From an uncultured Pseudoflavonifractor sp. (GTDB taxonomy: Bacteria; Bacillota; Clostridia; Oscillospirales; Oscillospiraceae), in contig CANOHR010000017.1 in NCBI GenBank assembly GCA_947565875.1, positions 1-11,657 of the forward strand: DNA of 11,657 bases, given 5' to 3'. The notes under the pieces were generated by a model. The model saw only the letters and a program-made list of their open reading frames with translations. It did no database searches and was not told the origin of the DNA. Positions 5,921 through 11,657 of the stretch are shown piece after piece; the stretch's first letter is position 1; every line of letters starts with the position of its first letter. Position numbers and translations under genes: made by a program.

Positions 5921-8700
5921 CAGTGATTGCCCGGTTGGAAAATGATGTTTTGCCCCATAACCTTTACGCCATATACGTTGAGCCCTCCCTCGGGAGCTTT
6001 TCCGGCGTAGATGGCGCACAGGATCTCGGAGGAGGACTCTCCCGTTTGCAGGCCCTCCCTCCATGCCTTGGGCACATAAAATTCCCTGTCCCAAAATGCC
6101 TCAGCGGCACCCGGCACCCAATCGCCCTTTGTTCGGAAAAGGGCGTCCATACGTTGGAACGTCCAGGAGGAAGTCTCCTCCTCGGGATCGTTTTTATCTA
6201 CAAATTTTCCTGTAGAGGTACCGATCACAAACTGAAGCGTCTCGGGCGGACGGTCCGACGCTCCCTCCGGGACTTGGGCTCCCGGCCCAAAGACATGGAA
6301 AGAGAGTCCTACATTCCCGGCGTCAAATATCCGCTCCTGCCCGGTCAGCGGCGTGTCCTTTTCCTGAGGCGTCACACTTACCTTGACTTCCCCCACCTCC
6401 AGGTCGTAGGCCATCCCCACCTCGAACATCCCCAGAATATACCCGTCAGCGATCCGGGTCAGATCGATCTCCCAACTCACCTTACCTCCCTCCGGGATAT
6501 CCTCCTCGCGAAAGCTCTTCATACTCACACTGTTCCCCAGCGTGCCTCCATCCCTCCGCTTTATCTCAAACCTGGCCTCCGCCTCGTAACTCACGTCCGG
6601 ATCCCGCACCAGCCCCTCCATCTCTATCCGCAGCCATCTTCCGTCCTCCGACACCGTAAGCTCCGGGCCGATGGCGGGGTCGGGAACAGCGACGGGGGGA
6701 TGAGGATCCCGCACCTCTATCACCGCCACAGGGGAAAGATATTCTTTTCCCATCACCCTTACGCCGCAGCAATAATAGAGTTCTCCCGCGTTCTGGGTAT
6801 CCTCGGCTGGAACGGTATACTCCCCAGCCAAGGCGGCTTCGATGGCAGTCCTGCCGCTTCCGTCGGCGGCGTCACACCGGTACCATTGCCAGGTATGGGA
6901 GGCCGGATCGGTCAAATGGTGATCTCCATAGACCACTCTCAGCGTCACCGTCTCTCCCAGTTCCGCCTTTCCCGTGCCTTCCACCCTTACATTGCTCACC
7001 GGGTCCCGCCGCTCCGTCTCGGCATATACCATAGTTACCACCCGGTCTTCTCCCTGGGCTGTAATTTGGGCGGGAGTATAGTTGGAAGGCGTATCCATTC
7101 CGTCTGTGACCGTTACCTTCAGATCCTGGGCAAACCGGTACCCGCTGATGGGCGAAAGAGTGATGACCGCCCGGTAAGCCTGACCCGCCGTAAAGGTATC
7201 CGCCTCCTCCCCCTGGGGCTTCCAGCGGTAATCGGCCGGACTTCCGTCGGCGTTCTGCCACTCGGTCCGGGCAGTATACCCCGTCCCCAGCACATCGGCC
7301 TCATCGGGGACCGCTCCAAACCGGGGGGCCAGCAGTTGAAGGGTCACCTGGGAAACTGTAACGGTCTTATCCTCCTCCGGTCCAGAGGAACCTCCCCCGC
7401 CGGAGGAACCACCTTCACTGGAGGAGCCGCCTCCGCCGGAAGGACCGCCCCCGCTGGTGGAACTACCTCCACCGGAAGAACCACTGCTGGAGGAACCGCC
7501 TCCACCGGAGGATCCCCCGCCATTGACAGGCCCCAGCGTCCCGTTGTCGGTCACCTCCGCATGGGCGTCATTGACCAGGGCGGTCACCCTTCCATTTACG
7601 GTGATGGATGCCTTTTCCGCTGTGGCTCCGATCTCCAGCCGATCCACCACAGCGTCCTTTTCCACCGTGACCGCGGCGTCTCCCACCACGGAGAGGGTCC
7701 TGACCCTTTTGGAGCGGATCTTCACCGGCGCGTCACAGGTCACGATCACCTCGCCCAGCGTTCCGCCATCCAAGGTGACCCCGCCCACTCCGTCGTTGAC
7801 GTAGATCATGGGGATGGTCTTTCCCGATCCGTTGACCAGTCGGATACAGCCGTCGGTAGTCTTGGTCACGATGACCGTCTTTACATCGCAGCCGGGCAGG
7901 ATGTGAAAGGAATTCTCCCCACAGCCCCGAAGGATGACATTCCCCTTCACCGTCACCCGGTCCAGGTATACATCCCCCTCCCCCACACCGTCCGCCACGA
8001 TCAGGTCTCCCCCCACGCTCATGTCCTTCAGGGTCACGTTCCGGGCGTTGACGATCAGATTTCCCTTGCTGTCCTTGGTGTAGGTCCCGTCCACATTTAC
8101 AAGAGAAGCCATCCGGTCCAGGGTGGAGACCACCTCCGCCCGGGTGATAGGCTCGTCGGGCCGGAGCGCCTTATTCTGGTCGCCCGTAATATACCCTTTC
8201 TCCCTCATGGCCCCTACGTAGCCCCTTGCCCAGTCTGCTATCCCGACGTCATCGGAAAAGCCGGGGACCTTTTCGCTTTTCTCCAGTTCCAGCACACGGG
8301 CCAGGGCGGTAAAGGCCTCCTGCCGGGTGATAAGGGCTTCCGGCCTCATCCGTCCCTGCTCATCCCCGGCAAAGATCCCCTGCCCCGCCATGTGGAGAAG
8401 ATTTTCCGTATACCACCTGCCCTCGGGCAGATCGGGATAGATATTTTCTCCCCTGTTCTGATAGCCCATGACCCGGTCCAGCACCGCCGCCAGCTCCGCC
8501 CGGCTGATGGTCCGGTCGGGCTGAAAGCTTCCGTCGGGATAGCCCTTCAGCACCCCATAGCCGCTCCAGGTCTCAATGGCTTTTTGGGCATAATGGCCCT
8601 GGGCGTCGGGATAGCCCGGCTCCGCCGCCCAGGCGGAAACCGACGCGGCACAGGCCACGGTCCATACCAGTATCAGAGCAGTCAACAGTTTTCTTTTCAC
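5920..8700 (-). CDS. Secreted SLH-domain surface protein, 926 aa
   Basis: A signal peptide (KRKLLTALI... hydrophobic core, AWA-A cleavage near residue 25) leads into three S-layer homology domains at about 29-80 (GVLKGYPDGSFQPDRTISRA), 87-139 (GIFAGDEQGRMRPEALITRQ) and 148-200 (GYITGDQNKALRPDEPITRA), which anchor to secondary cell-wall polymer. Residues ~214-392 are short beta-strand repeats (NARNVTLKDMSVGGDLIV) suggesting a solenoid. Residues 394-440 are an almost pure Gly/Ser linker. Then come a beta-rich region (445-560), an Ig-like segment (565-665, with TWQWYRC and YYCCGVRV) and an unassigned C-terminal ~250 residues. Start: the GTG at 8700 places the Lys/Arg n-region at the N-terminus and has AAAGGA/GAGG 5-10 nt upstream; an ATG at 8742 (14 residues longer) has a poorer RBS. 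The gene is monocistronic and converges on the EF-G-like gene. Role: surface display or scaffold; ligand unknown. Confidence 0.9.
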   Translation of the reverse strand: MKRKLLTALILVWTVACAASVSAWAAEPGYPDAQGHYAQKAIETWSGYGVLKGYPDGSFQPDRTISRAELAAVLDRVMGYQNRGENIYPDLPEGRWYTENLLHMAGQGIFAGDEQGRMRPEALITRQEAFTALARVLELEKSEKVPGFSDDVGIADWARGYVGAMREKGYITGDQNKALRPDEPITRAEVVSTLDRMASLVNVDGTYTKDSKGNLIVNARNVTLKDMSVGGDLIVADGVGEGDVYLDRVTVKGNVILRGCGENSFHILPGCDVKTVIVTKTTDGCIRLVNGSGKTIPMIYVNDGVGGVTLDGGTLGEVIVTCDAPVKIRSKRVRTLSVVGDAAVTVEKDAVVDRLEIGATAEKASITVNGRVTALVNDAHAEVTDNGTLGPVNGGGSSGGGGSSSSGSSGGGSSTSGGGPSGGGGSSSEGGSSGGGGSSGPEEDKTVTVSQVTLQLLAPRFGAVPDEADVLGTGYTARTEWQNADGSPADYRWKPQGEEADTFTAGQAYRAVITLSPISGYRFAQDLKVTVTDGMDTPSNYTPAQITAQGEDRVVTMVYAETERRDPVSNVRVEGTGKAELGETVTLRVVYGDHHLTDPASHTWQWYRCDAADGSGRTAIEAALAGEYTVPAEDTQNAGELYYCCGVRVMGKEYLSPVAVIEVRDPHPPVAVPDPAIGPELTVSEDGRWLRIEMEGLVRDPDVSYEAEARFEIKRRDGGTLGNSVSMKSFREEDIPEGGKVSWEIDLTRIADGYILGMFEVGMAYDLEVGEVKVSVTPQEKDTPLTGQERIFDAGNVGLSFHVFGPGAQVPEGASDRPPETLQFVIGTSTGKFVDKNDPEEETSSWTFQRMDALFRTKGDWVPGAAEAFWDREFYVPKAWREGLQTGESSSEILCAIYAGKAPEGGLNVYGVKVMGQNIIFQPGNH
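7381..7521 (-). repeat. Low-complexity Gly/Ser linker repeat inside the SLH gene
   Basis: About 47 codons, mostly GGC/GGT and TCC/AGT types, encode irregular GGGGSS/SSGGGG units (residues 394-440). At DNA level it is a degenerate array of gg-a/c-gga motifs, prone to slippage. It separates the SLH/solenoid anchor from the distal domains and probably acts as a flexible tether. Confidence 0.8.
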
Positions 8701-8770
8701 GGCTTCCTCATCCTTTCCGTATTGTTCGCTAAAGCAGGACATGAAGTCTCTTTTCTCTCTATTGTATTGG

Positions 8771-8799
8771 ATTTTATCATAAAATAGGTCAGGGCGCAA
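8771..8799 (-). promoter_or_regulatory. Promoter of the SLH gene (TTGCGC-N17-TAAAAT, extended -10)
   Basis: On the minus strand, TTGCGC (8799-8794), a 17-bp spacer and TAAAAT (8776-8771) with a preceding TGn. The predicted start is about 64 nt before the GTG. It diverges from the rimP promoter, with 48 bp between the two -35 boxes. Confidence 0.65.
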
Positions 8800-8847
8800 G
8801 GCAGGTGGGGAAAATGTCCGCCGCCGCCCTTTTTTCCCAAAAAAGCC

Positions 8848-8876
8848 TTGCATTGGAGGAAGAGGCGTGATATAAT
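8848..8876 (+). promoter_or_regulatory. Promoter of the rimP-nusA operon (TTGCAT-N17-TATAAT, extended -10)
   Basis: TTGCAT (8848-8853), a 17-bp spacer and perfect TATAAT (8871-8876) preceded by TGA, an extended -10. A six-A tract (8839-8844) just upstream of the -35 could act as an UP element. The predicted start is near 8883, about 20 nt before the leader hairpin. Confidence 0.85.
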
Positions 8877-8903
8877 GGCACCGTAAGTTAAAGTAAGTAT
8901 GGC

Positions 8904-8931
8904 AGAGTGAGGTTTCCCCCTCACTCTTTTT
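8904..8931 (+). terminator. Leader terminator/attenuator-like hairpin before rimP
   Basis: A 9-bp stem agagtgagg (8904-8912)/cctcactct (8919-8927), loop tttccc, then five T residues (8927-8931). It has the form of an intrinsic terminator but lies between the operon promoter and the rimP RBS, so it would cut off a transcript of about 50 nt. A role in NusA-dependent attenuation of its own operon is plausible by analogy with the E. coli rimP-nusA leader; that is an inference. Confidence 0.75.
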
Positions 8932-8957
8932 CATGGAAAAAGAGGTGGAGCGACCCC

Positions 8958-9413
8958 ATGGCAAAGGTGACTGAAGCGGTGGAAGCCCTGGCCCGTCCCG
9001 TGGTGGAGGCACAGGGCTGTAGCCTCTGGGACGTAGAGTATGTGAAGGAGGCGGGGGTCTGGTACCTCCGGCTCTATATCGACAAACCCGGTGGGATATC
9101 CATTGATGACTGCGAGGCCGTTTCCCGCCCGGTGAGCGACCTTTTGGATGAGGCGGATCCCATCGAGGGCAGCTATACCTTTGAGGTCTCCTCCGCCGGG
9201 GCCGACCGGGTCCTTCGGAAACCGGAACACTTTTCCGCCTTTCTTGGCAGCGAGGTGGAGGTAAAACTCTACCGTCCCCAGAACGGACGCAAAGACTGGG
9301 TGGGAACTCTTACCGCCTGCACCGACGCAAGCATTACCATCACCGCTCCCCAGGGAGCGCTTACCTTCGAGAAAAAAGACGTGGCGCAAACGCGCCTATA
9401 TGTCCGAGTATAA
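8958..9413 (+). CDS. rimP: Ribosome maturation factor RimP
   Basis: A 151-aa cytoplasmic protein that binds free 30S subunits and assists their late maturation (YlxS in B. subtilis, YhbC in E. coli). The N-terminal alpha/beta domain (about 1-82) includes LRLYIDKPGGISIDDCEAVS (37-56) and the family signature FEVSSAGADRVLRKPEHF (75-92). The C-terminal SH3-like barrel (about 90-151) follows, with FLGSEVEVKL (95-104) and WVGTL (114-118). The ATG at 8958 is supported by GAGGTGGAG (8942-8950) at 7 nt; an in-frame extension back to 8907 would run through the leader hairpin and adds no conserved residues. It heads the nusA operon, and its stop is 15 nt before the nusA ATG. Family length and motifs are normal. 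Confidence 0.95.
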   Translation: MAKVTEAVEALARPVVEAQGCSLWDVEYVKEAGVWYLRLYIDKPGGISIDDCEAVSRPVSDLLDEADPIEGSYTFEVSSAGADRVLRKPEHFSAFLGSEVEVKLYRPQNGRKDWVGTLTACTDASITITAPQGALTFEKKDVAQTRLYVRV

Positions 9414-9428
9414 AGGAGAATGATCGCT

Positions 9429-10556
9429 ATGCCGAGAAAAAGTCAACCTCAACAGCCCCATGAGTTGGACGCGGCGGAATTTTTCACCGCCATCGACCTC
9501 ATTGAGAAGGAGCGGGGGATCCCCAAGAGCTATATGCTGGAAAAGATCACCCTGGCCCTGGTCTCCGCCTACAAGAAGGATCACCCTGAGGCGGGGGACA
9601 ACGTGGTGGTGGACGCCAACGAGGAGAAAGGCACCGTGCGCATGTTCCTCCGAAAGGACGTGGTGGAAACGGTGGACGATCCCGCCACTGAGATCAGCCT
9701 GGAAGAGGCCCAGGCCAAGCTCCCCAAGGCCATGCTGGGGGATGTGATCTCCTTTGAGATCAAGACCCGGGACTTTGGCCGTATCGCCGCCGGAACCGCC
9801 CGCCAGGTCATCATTCAGGGCATGCGGGAGGCGGAGCGGGGCATGATCTTCAGTGAGTTCTCCTCCAAGGAGCATGAGATCGTCACCGGACTTGTGACCC
9901 GGCTCGATCCCCGGACGGGAGGCGCCTCCCTGCGGATCACCTCGGGCAGCGAGTTTACCGAAGCCTATCTGGCCCCCGGCGAGCAGGTAAAGGGCGAAAG
10001 CTATATGGAAGGTATGCGCCTGAAGGTCTACGTGGTGGAGGTCCGCAACGCCACCCGGGGCCCCCAGGTCCTCATTTCCCGGACCCATCCGGGGCTTGTC
10101 AAGCGGCTTTTCGAACTGGAGGTCCCCGAGATCTACGACGGCACGGTGGAGGTCAAGTCCATCGCCCGGGAGGCGGGCAGCCGCACCAAGCTGGCGGTTT
10201 GGTCCGCCGATCCCAACGTGGATCCCATCGGCGCCTGTGTAGGTCCCAAGGGGGCTCGGGTCAACAACATCGTGGATGAACTCAAGGGCGAGAAAGTGGA
10301 CATCATCAAGTGGTCGGAGGACCCGGCGGAATACATTGCCGCCGCCCTGGCCCCCTCCGATGTCATTTCGGTCACCACCATGGGCGAGAAGGACTGCCGG
10401 GTCATCGTCCCCGACGACCAGCTCTCCCTGGCCATCGGCAAGGAGGGCCAGAACGCCCGCCTGGCCGCCCGGCTCACCGGGTTCAAGATCGACATCAAGC
10501 CCGCCTCCGCCCCCGAGGATGACCCGGAGGAAGAGGATCTGATCGCGGAGGAGTAA
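9429..10556 (+). CDS. nusA: Transcription termination/antitermination factor NusA
   Basis: Binds RNA polymerase and nascent RNA to tune pausing, intrinsic termination and antitermination. The 375 aa are the usual Gram-positive length, without the C-terminal acidic repeats of E. coli NusA. Domains: N-terminal RNAP-binding domain ~12-135 (FFTAIDLIEKERGIPKSYML 18-37); S1 domain ~148-215 (ending in GPQVLISRTHPGL, 211-223); KH1 ~235-300 with GPKG loop (272-275); KH2 ~310-358 with GKEG loop (337-340) and QNARLAARLTGFKIDI (341-356). An acidic tail ends the protein. The ATG at 9429 lies 10 nt after AGGAG (9414-9418); an in-frame ATG at 9420 is only 1 nt from that RBS and is rejected. Odd context: a 262-nt gap with a composite palindromic element separates it from ylxR, where operons of this type are usually tight. 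Confidence 0.97.
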   Translation: MPRKSQPQQPHELDAAEFFTAIDLIEKERGIPKSYMLEKITLALVSAYKKDHPEAGDNVVVDANEEKGTVRMFLRKDVVETVDDPATEISLEEAQAKLPKAMLGDVISFEIKTRDFGRIAAGTARQVIIQGMREAERGMIFSEFSSKEHEIVTGLVTRLDPRTGGASLRITSGSEFTEAYLAPGEQVKGESYMEGMRLKVYVVEVRNATRGPQVLISRTHPGLVKRLFELEVPEIYDGTVEVKSIAREAGSRTKLAVWSADPNVDPIGACVGPKGARVNNIVDELKGEKVDIIKWSEDPAEYIAAALAPSDVISVTTMGEKDCRVIVPDDQLSLAIGKEGQNARLAARLTGFKIDIKPASAPEDDPEEEDLIAEE

Positions 10557-10566
10557 GGTGGAATAC

Positions 10567-10730
10567 GGGCGGGTTTGGAACCCGCCCCTACGCACCCCGA
10601 TCATTTATGTAGGGGCGGGTCCCACAGCCCAGCCGTTGGCGGCTTTGCCGCCTTACGGATGGGGCGTACCCCTTGCGGGTAGACCCGCCCAATGGGGTCC
10701 CCGCAAAAGCGGTCCTCAGCTTTTGTGGGG
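10567..10730. repeat. Composite palindromic repeat element between nusA and ylxR
   Basis: About 165 bp made almost entirely of inverted repeats. gggcgggtt/aacccgccc (10567-10587) is a tight hairpin. acccgcccctac (10580-10591) pairs with gtaggggcgggt (10609-10620). ggcggc-ttt-gccgcc (10638-10652) is flanked by ccgt/acgg. gggcgggtc (10613-10621) pairs with gacccgccc (10682-10690). ccccgcaaaagc (10699-10710) pairs with gcttttgtgggg (10719-10730) with one G-U. No protein-coding gene is evident. It is read as an REP/MITE-like dispersed element inserted in the operon. Confidence 0.75.
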
Positions 10731-10756
10731 AGAGGAGGAGCAATGGAATGAATGAA

Positions 10757-10776
10757 CCCTGACGCTTGCGTCAGGG
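10757..10776 (+). repeat. Stem-loop upstream of ylxR
   Basis: ccctgacgc/gcgtcaggg (10757-10765 with 10768-10776) forms an 8-9 bp hairpin with a 2-4 nt loop and no T-run. It lies 42 nt before the ylxR ATG, so it is not a terminator. It may protect the 5' end of a processed ylxR-ylxQ-infB message or be part of the adjacent repeat. Confidence 0.6.
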
Positions 10777-10818
10777 TGAGCGATATGAAATTTGCGACGA
10801 CGAGAGGAGGTCTTCCCC

Positions 10819-11094
10819 ATGCCCAAAAAGATCCCCGTCCGCCAATGCCTCGGCTGCCGGGAGCATAAACCCAAACCGGAACTGATCCGGGTGGTCCGCT
10901 CCCCGGAGGGGGAAGTCTCCCTGGACTTTAAGGGCAAAAAACCGGGCCGGGGCGCCTATGTATGTCCCAGCCCCGACTGTCTCAAAAAGGTCCGGAAATC
11001 ACGGGCTTTGGAACGGGCCTTTTCCGCCCCCCTTCCCGACGAAGTCTGGGAGGCCCTGGAGGAGCAAATGAAAGCAGGTGACACCGATGGATAA
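10819..11094 (+). CDS. ylxR: YlxR / RNase P modulator RnpM (DUF448)
   Basis: A 91-aa cytoplasmic RNA-binding protein of the YlxR (DUF448) family. The B. subtilis member has been reported to bind RNase P RNA and modulate its activity (RnpM). Signature features are VRQCLGCREHKPKPELIRVV (7-26), LDFKGKKPGRGAYVCPS (35-51) and PDCLKKVRKSRALERAF (52-68). It lies in the classical nusA-ylxR-ylxQ order. The ATG at 10819 has GAGGAGG (10804-10810) 8 nt upstream; a TTG at 10792 would read through that RBS and is rejected. Its last 8 nt overlap the start of ylxQ, so the two are translationally coupled. Unlike in many relatives, it does not follow nusA closely. Confidence 0.93.
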   Translation: MPKKIPVRQCLGCREHKPKPELIRVVRSPEGEVSLDFKGKKPGRGAYVCPSPDCLKKVRKSRALERAFSAPLPDEVWEALEEQMKAGDTDG

Positions 11095-11548
11095 CGGTCT
11101 CATCGGCCTTTTGGGGCTGGCTCAGAAAGCGGGCAAGCTCCAGACAGGAGAGGAAAGCGTCTCCACCGCCGCCAAGGGCCACAAGGCCCGGCTCCTTCTT
11201 CTCTCCTCCGACGCCGGAGAGCGGACCCGGCGCCACGCCGGGCAGCTAAGCCAGGAGGGCAACTGTCCCCTTCTCCCCGTCCCCCTTACCCGGATGGAGT
11301 TGGGCGGGGCCGTAGGCCGGGGCGAGTGCGTCCTTTTGGCCTTCACCGACGTGGGTCTGGCCGCGGCGGCAGCCAAGCGGCTGGCCCAGACGGATCCCGA
11401 GGGCTGCCGGGAGGTTTTGGAGCGGCTGGAGTATAAAGCGGAGAAAACCCTGCGCCGCCGCCGGGAGACCCAGGCAAGAAAAAAGGCGGTCCAGGCAGGG
11501 CAGCGAAAGCCCTGGGCTCCGCCTTCCCCGGAAAAAAAGTCCTCATGA
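11087..11548 (+). CDS. ylxQ: L7Ae-family RNA-binding protein YlxQ with basic C-terminal extension
   Basis: A 153-aa protein of the L7Ae/L30e/S12e family (YlxQ/RplGA), predicted to bind kink-turn RNA. Residues 3-101 hold the family core: GLIGLLGLAQKAGKLQTGEE (4-23), KARLLLLSSDAGERTRR (33-49), ELGGAVGRGE (71-80) and VLLAFTDVGLAAAAAKRL (82-99). The usual ~100-aa protein stops about there. This one continues for ~50 residues with an Arg/Lys-rich tail (KTLRRRRETQARKKAVQAGQ region, then KPWAPPSPEKK). The ATG at 11087 sits 7 nt after AGGTG (11075-11079) and overlaps ylxR by 8 nt; the GTG at 11078 lies in that RBS. infB is expected downstream. Core assignment good; the tail is unexplained. Confidence 0.9.
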   Translation: MDNGLIGLLGLAQKAGKLQTGEESVSTAAKGHKARLLLLSSDAGERTRRHAGQLSQEGNCPLLPVPLTRMELGGAVGRGECVLLAFTDVGLAAAAAKRLAQTDPEGCREVLERLEYKAEKTLRRRRETQARKKAVQAGQRKPWAPPSPEKKSS

Positions 11549-11657
11549 AACCATATAGATATGATACAGGGGGCCGGACAGCACACCGGCTCTCTCCCGC
11601 AACAATCGACCGGGCTTGTTCCAATCAGAAAGGGGGAGACCCCTCTCCCCTTTTCTC
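11549..11657 (+). other. Non-coding stretch before the expected infB
   Basis: No gene is visible in this last 109 nt. It holds a 5-bp stem gccgg/ccggc (11573-11590) and, at the edge, an agaaagggg...ccccttttct inverted repeat (11627-11656, one bulge). In this operon type infB follows ylxQ, so this is probably the inter-gene leader to infB, but no start codon lies in the window. The edge hairpin could be a repeat or a weak attenuator. Confidence 0.45.

Noticed and set aside
5923..8787. 954-codon open frame on the plus strand opposite the SLH gene
   Set aside because: It is the antisense shadow of a GC-rich gene. It has no RBS, no recognisable domain, a composition rich in Arg/Gly/His/Pro, and lies opposite a protein with a signal peptide and three SLH domains.
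8829..8845. cttttttcccaaaaaag hairpin between the SLH and rimP promoters
   Set aside because: A 7-bp mostly A-T stem is too weak for a terminator; the A-tract is better explained as an UP element for the rimP promoter.
10733..10751. AGGAGGAG followed by a Met-Glu-stop minimal ORF in the ylxR leader
   Set aside because: The RBS-like run is too close to the ATG for good initiation and the ORF has two codons. It is more likely repeat edge sequence than a regulatory uORF.
10558..10755. 65-codon frame across the palindromic element
   Set aside because: Composed of inverted repeats, with no RBS and no plausible protein composition.
10792..10818. TTG start for ylxR
   Set aside because: It would translate the Shine-Dalgarno itself; the ATG at 10819 is ideally spaced and matches the family's N-terminus.

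Overview
This GC-rich window reads as a chromosomal segment of a Gram-positive anaerobe in Bacillota, class Clostridia, most likely the Oscillospiraceae (Flavonifractor/Oscillibacter/Intestinimonas-like). The grounds are the rimP-nusA-ylxR-ylxQ order of Gram-positive bacteria, strong Shine-Dalgarno sites with frequent GTG starts, an ECF sigma/zinc anti-sigma pair, a stand-alone EF-G2-type GTPase, an SLH-domain surface protein, and GC-rich palindromic repeats between genes. The taxonomic call is an inference from gene content, not a database result.

Layout. (1) Positions 7-551: a very small zinc-ribbon protein (minus strand) and a small XRE-type regulator (plus strand) diverge from a shared control region. 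There, two antiparallel promoters occupy the same DNA beside a perfect 24-bp palindrome. (2) 593-3665: dusB (tRNA dihydrouridine synthase), an ECF sigma factor and its membrane-anchored zinc anti-sigma factor, ending in a strong terminator. A short inverted-repeat element sits between the sigma and anti-sigma genes. (3) 3699-5920: a monocistronic EF-G-like GTPase with a near-consensus promoter and an 18-bp-stem terminator that is also placed to stop the convergent surface-protein gene. (4) 5920-8799 (minus): a 926-residue secreted protein with three SLH domains, a solenoid-like region, a Gly/Ser linker, and Ig-like and unassigned C-terminal regions. (5) 8848 to the end: the nusA operon, with an extended -10 promoter, a terminator-like leader hairpin, rimP, nusA, a roughly 165-bp composite palindromic element, ylxR (rnpM) and ylxQ (L7Ae family). 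infB is expected just beyond the right edge.

Functionally, most of the window is translation and RNA machinery: tRNA modification, 30S maturation, transcription elongation/termination, RNase P modulation and a translational GTPase. Two cell-surface elements are mixed in, an envelope-sensing sigma/anti-sigma switch and an SLH surface protein. No CRISPR array, prophage, transposase, rRNA or tRNA gene was seen. No wholly new system is evident. The most unusual points are the shared promoter/palindrome at 217-272, the palindromic elements inserted inside two normally tight operons, the putative attenuator before rimP, and the unassigned domains of the anti-sigma and SLH proteins.
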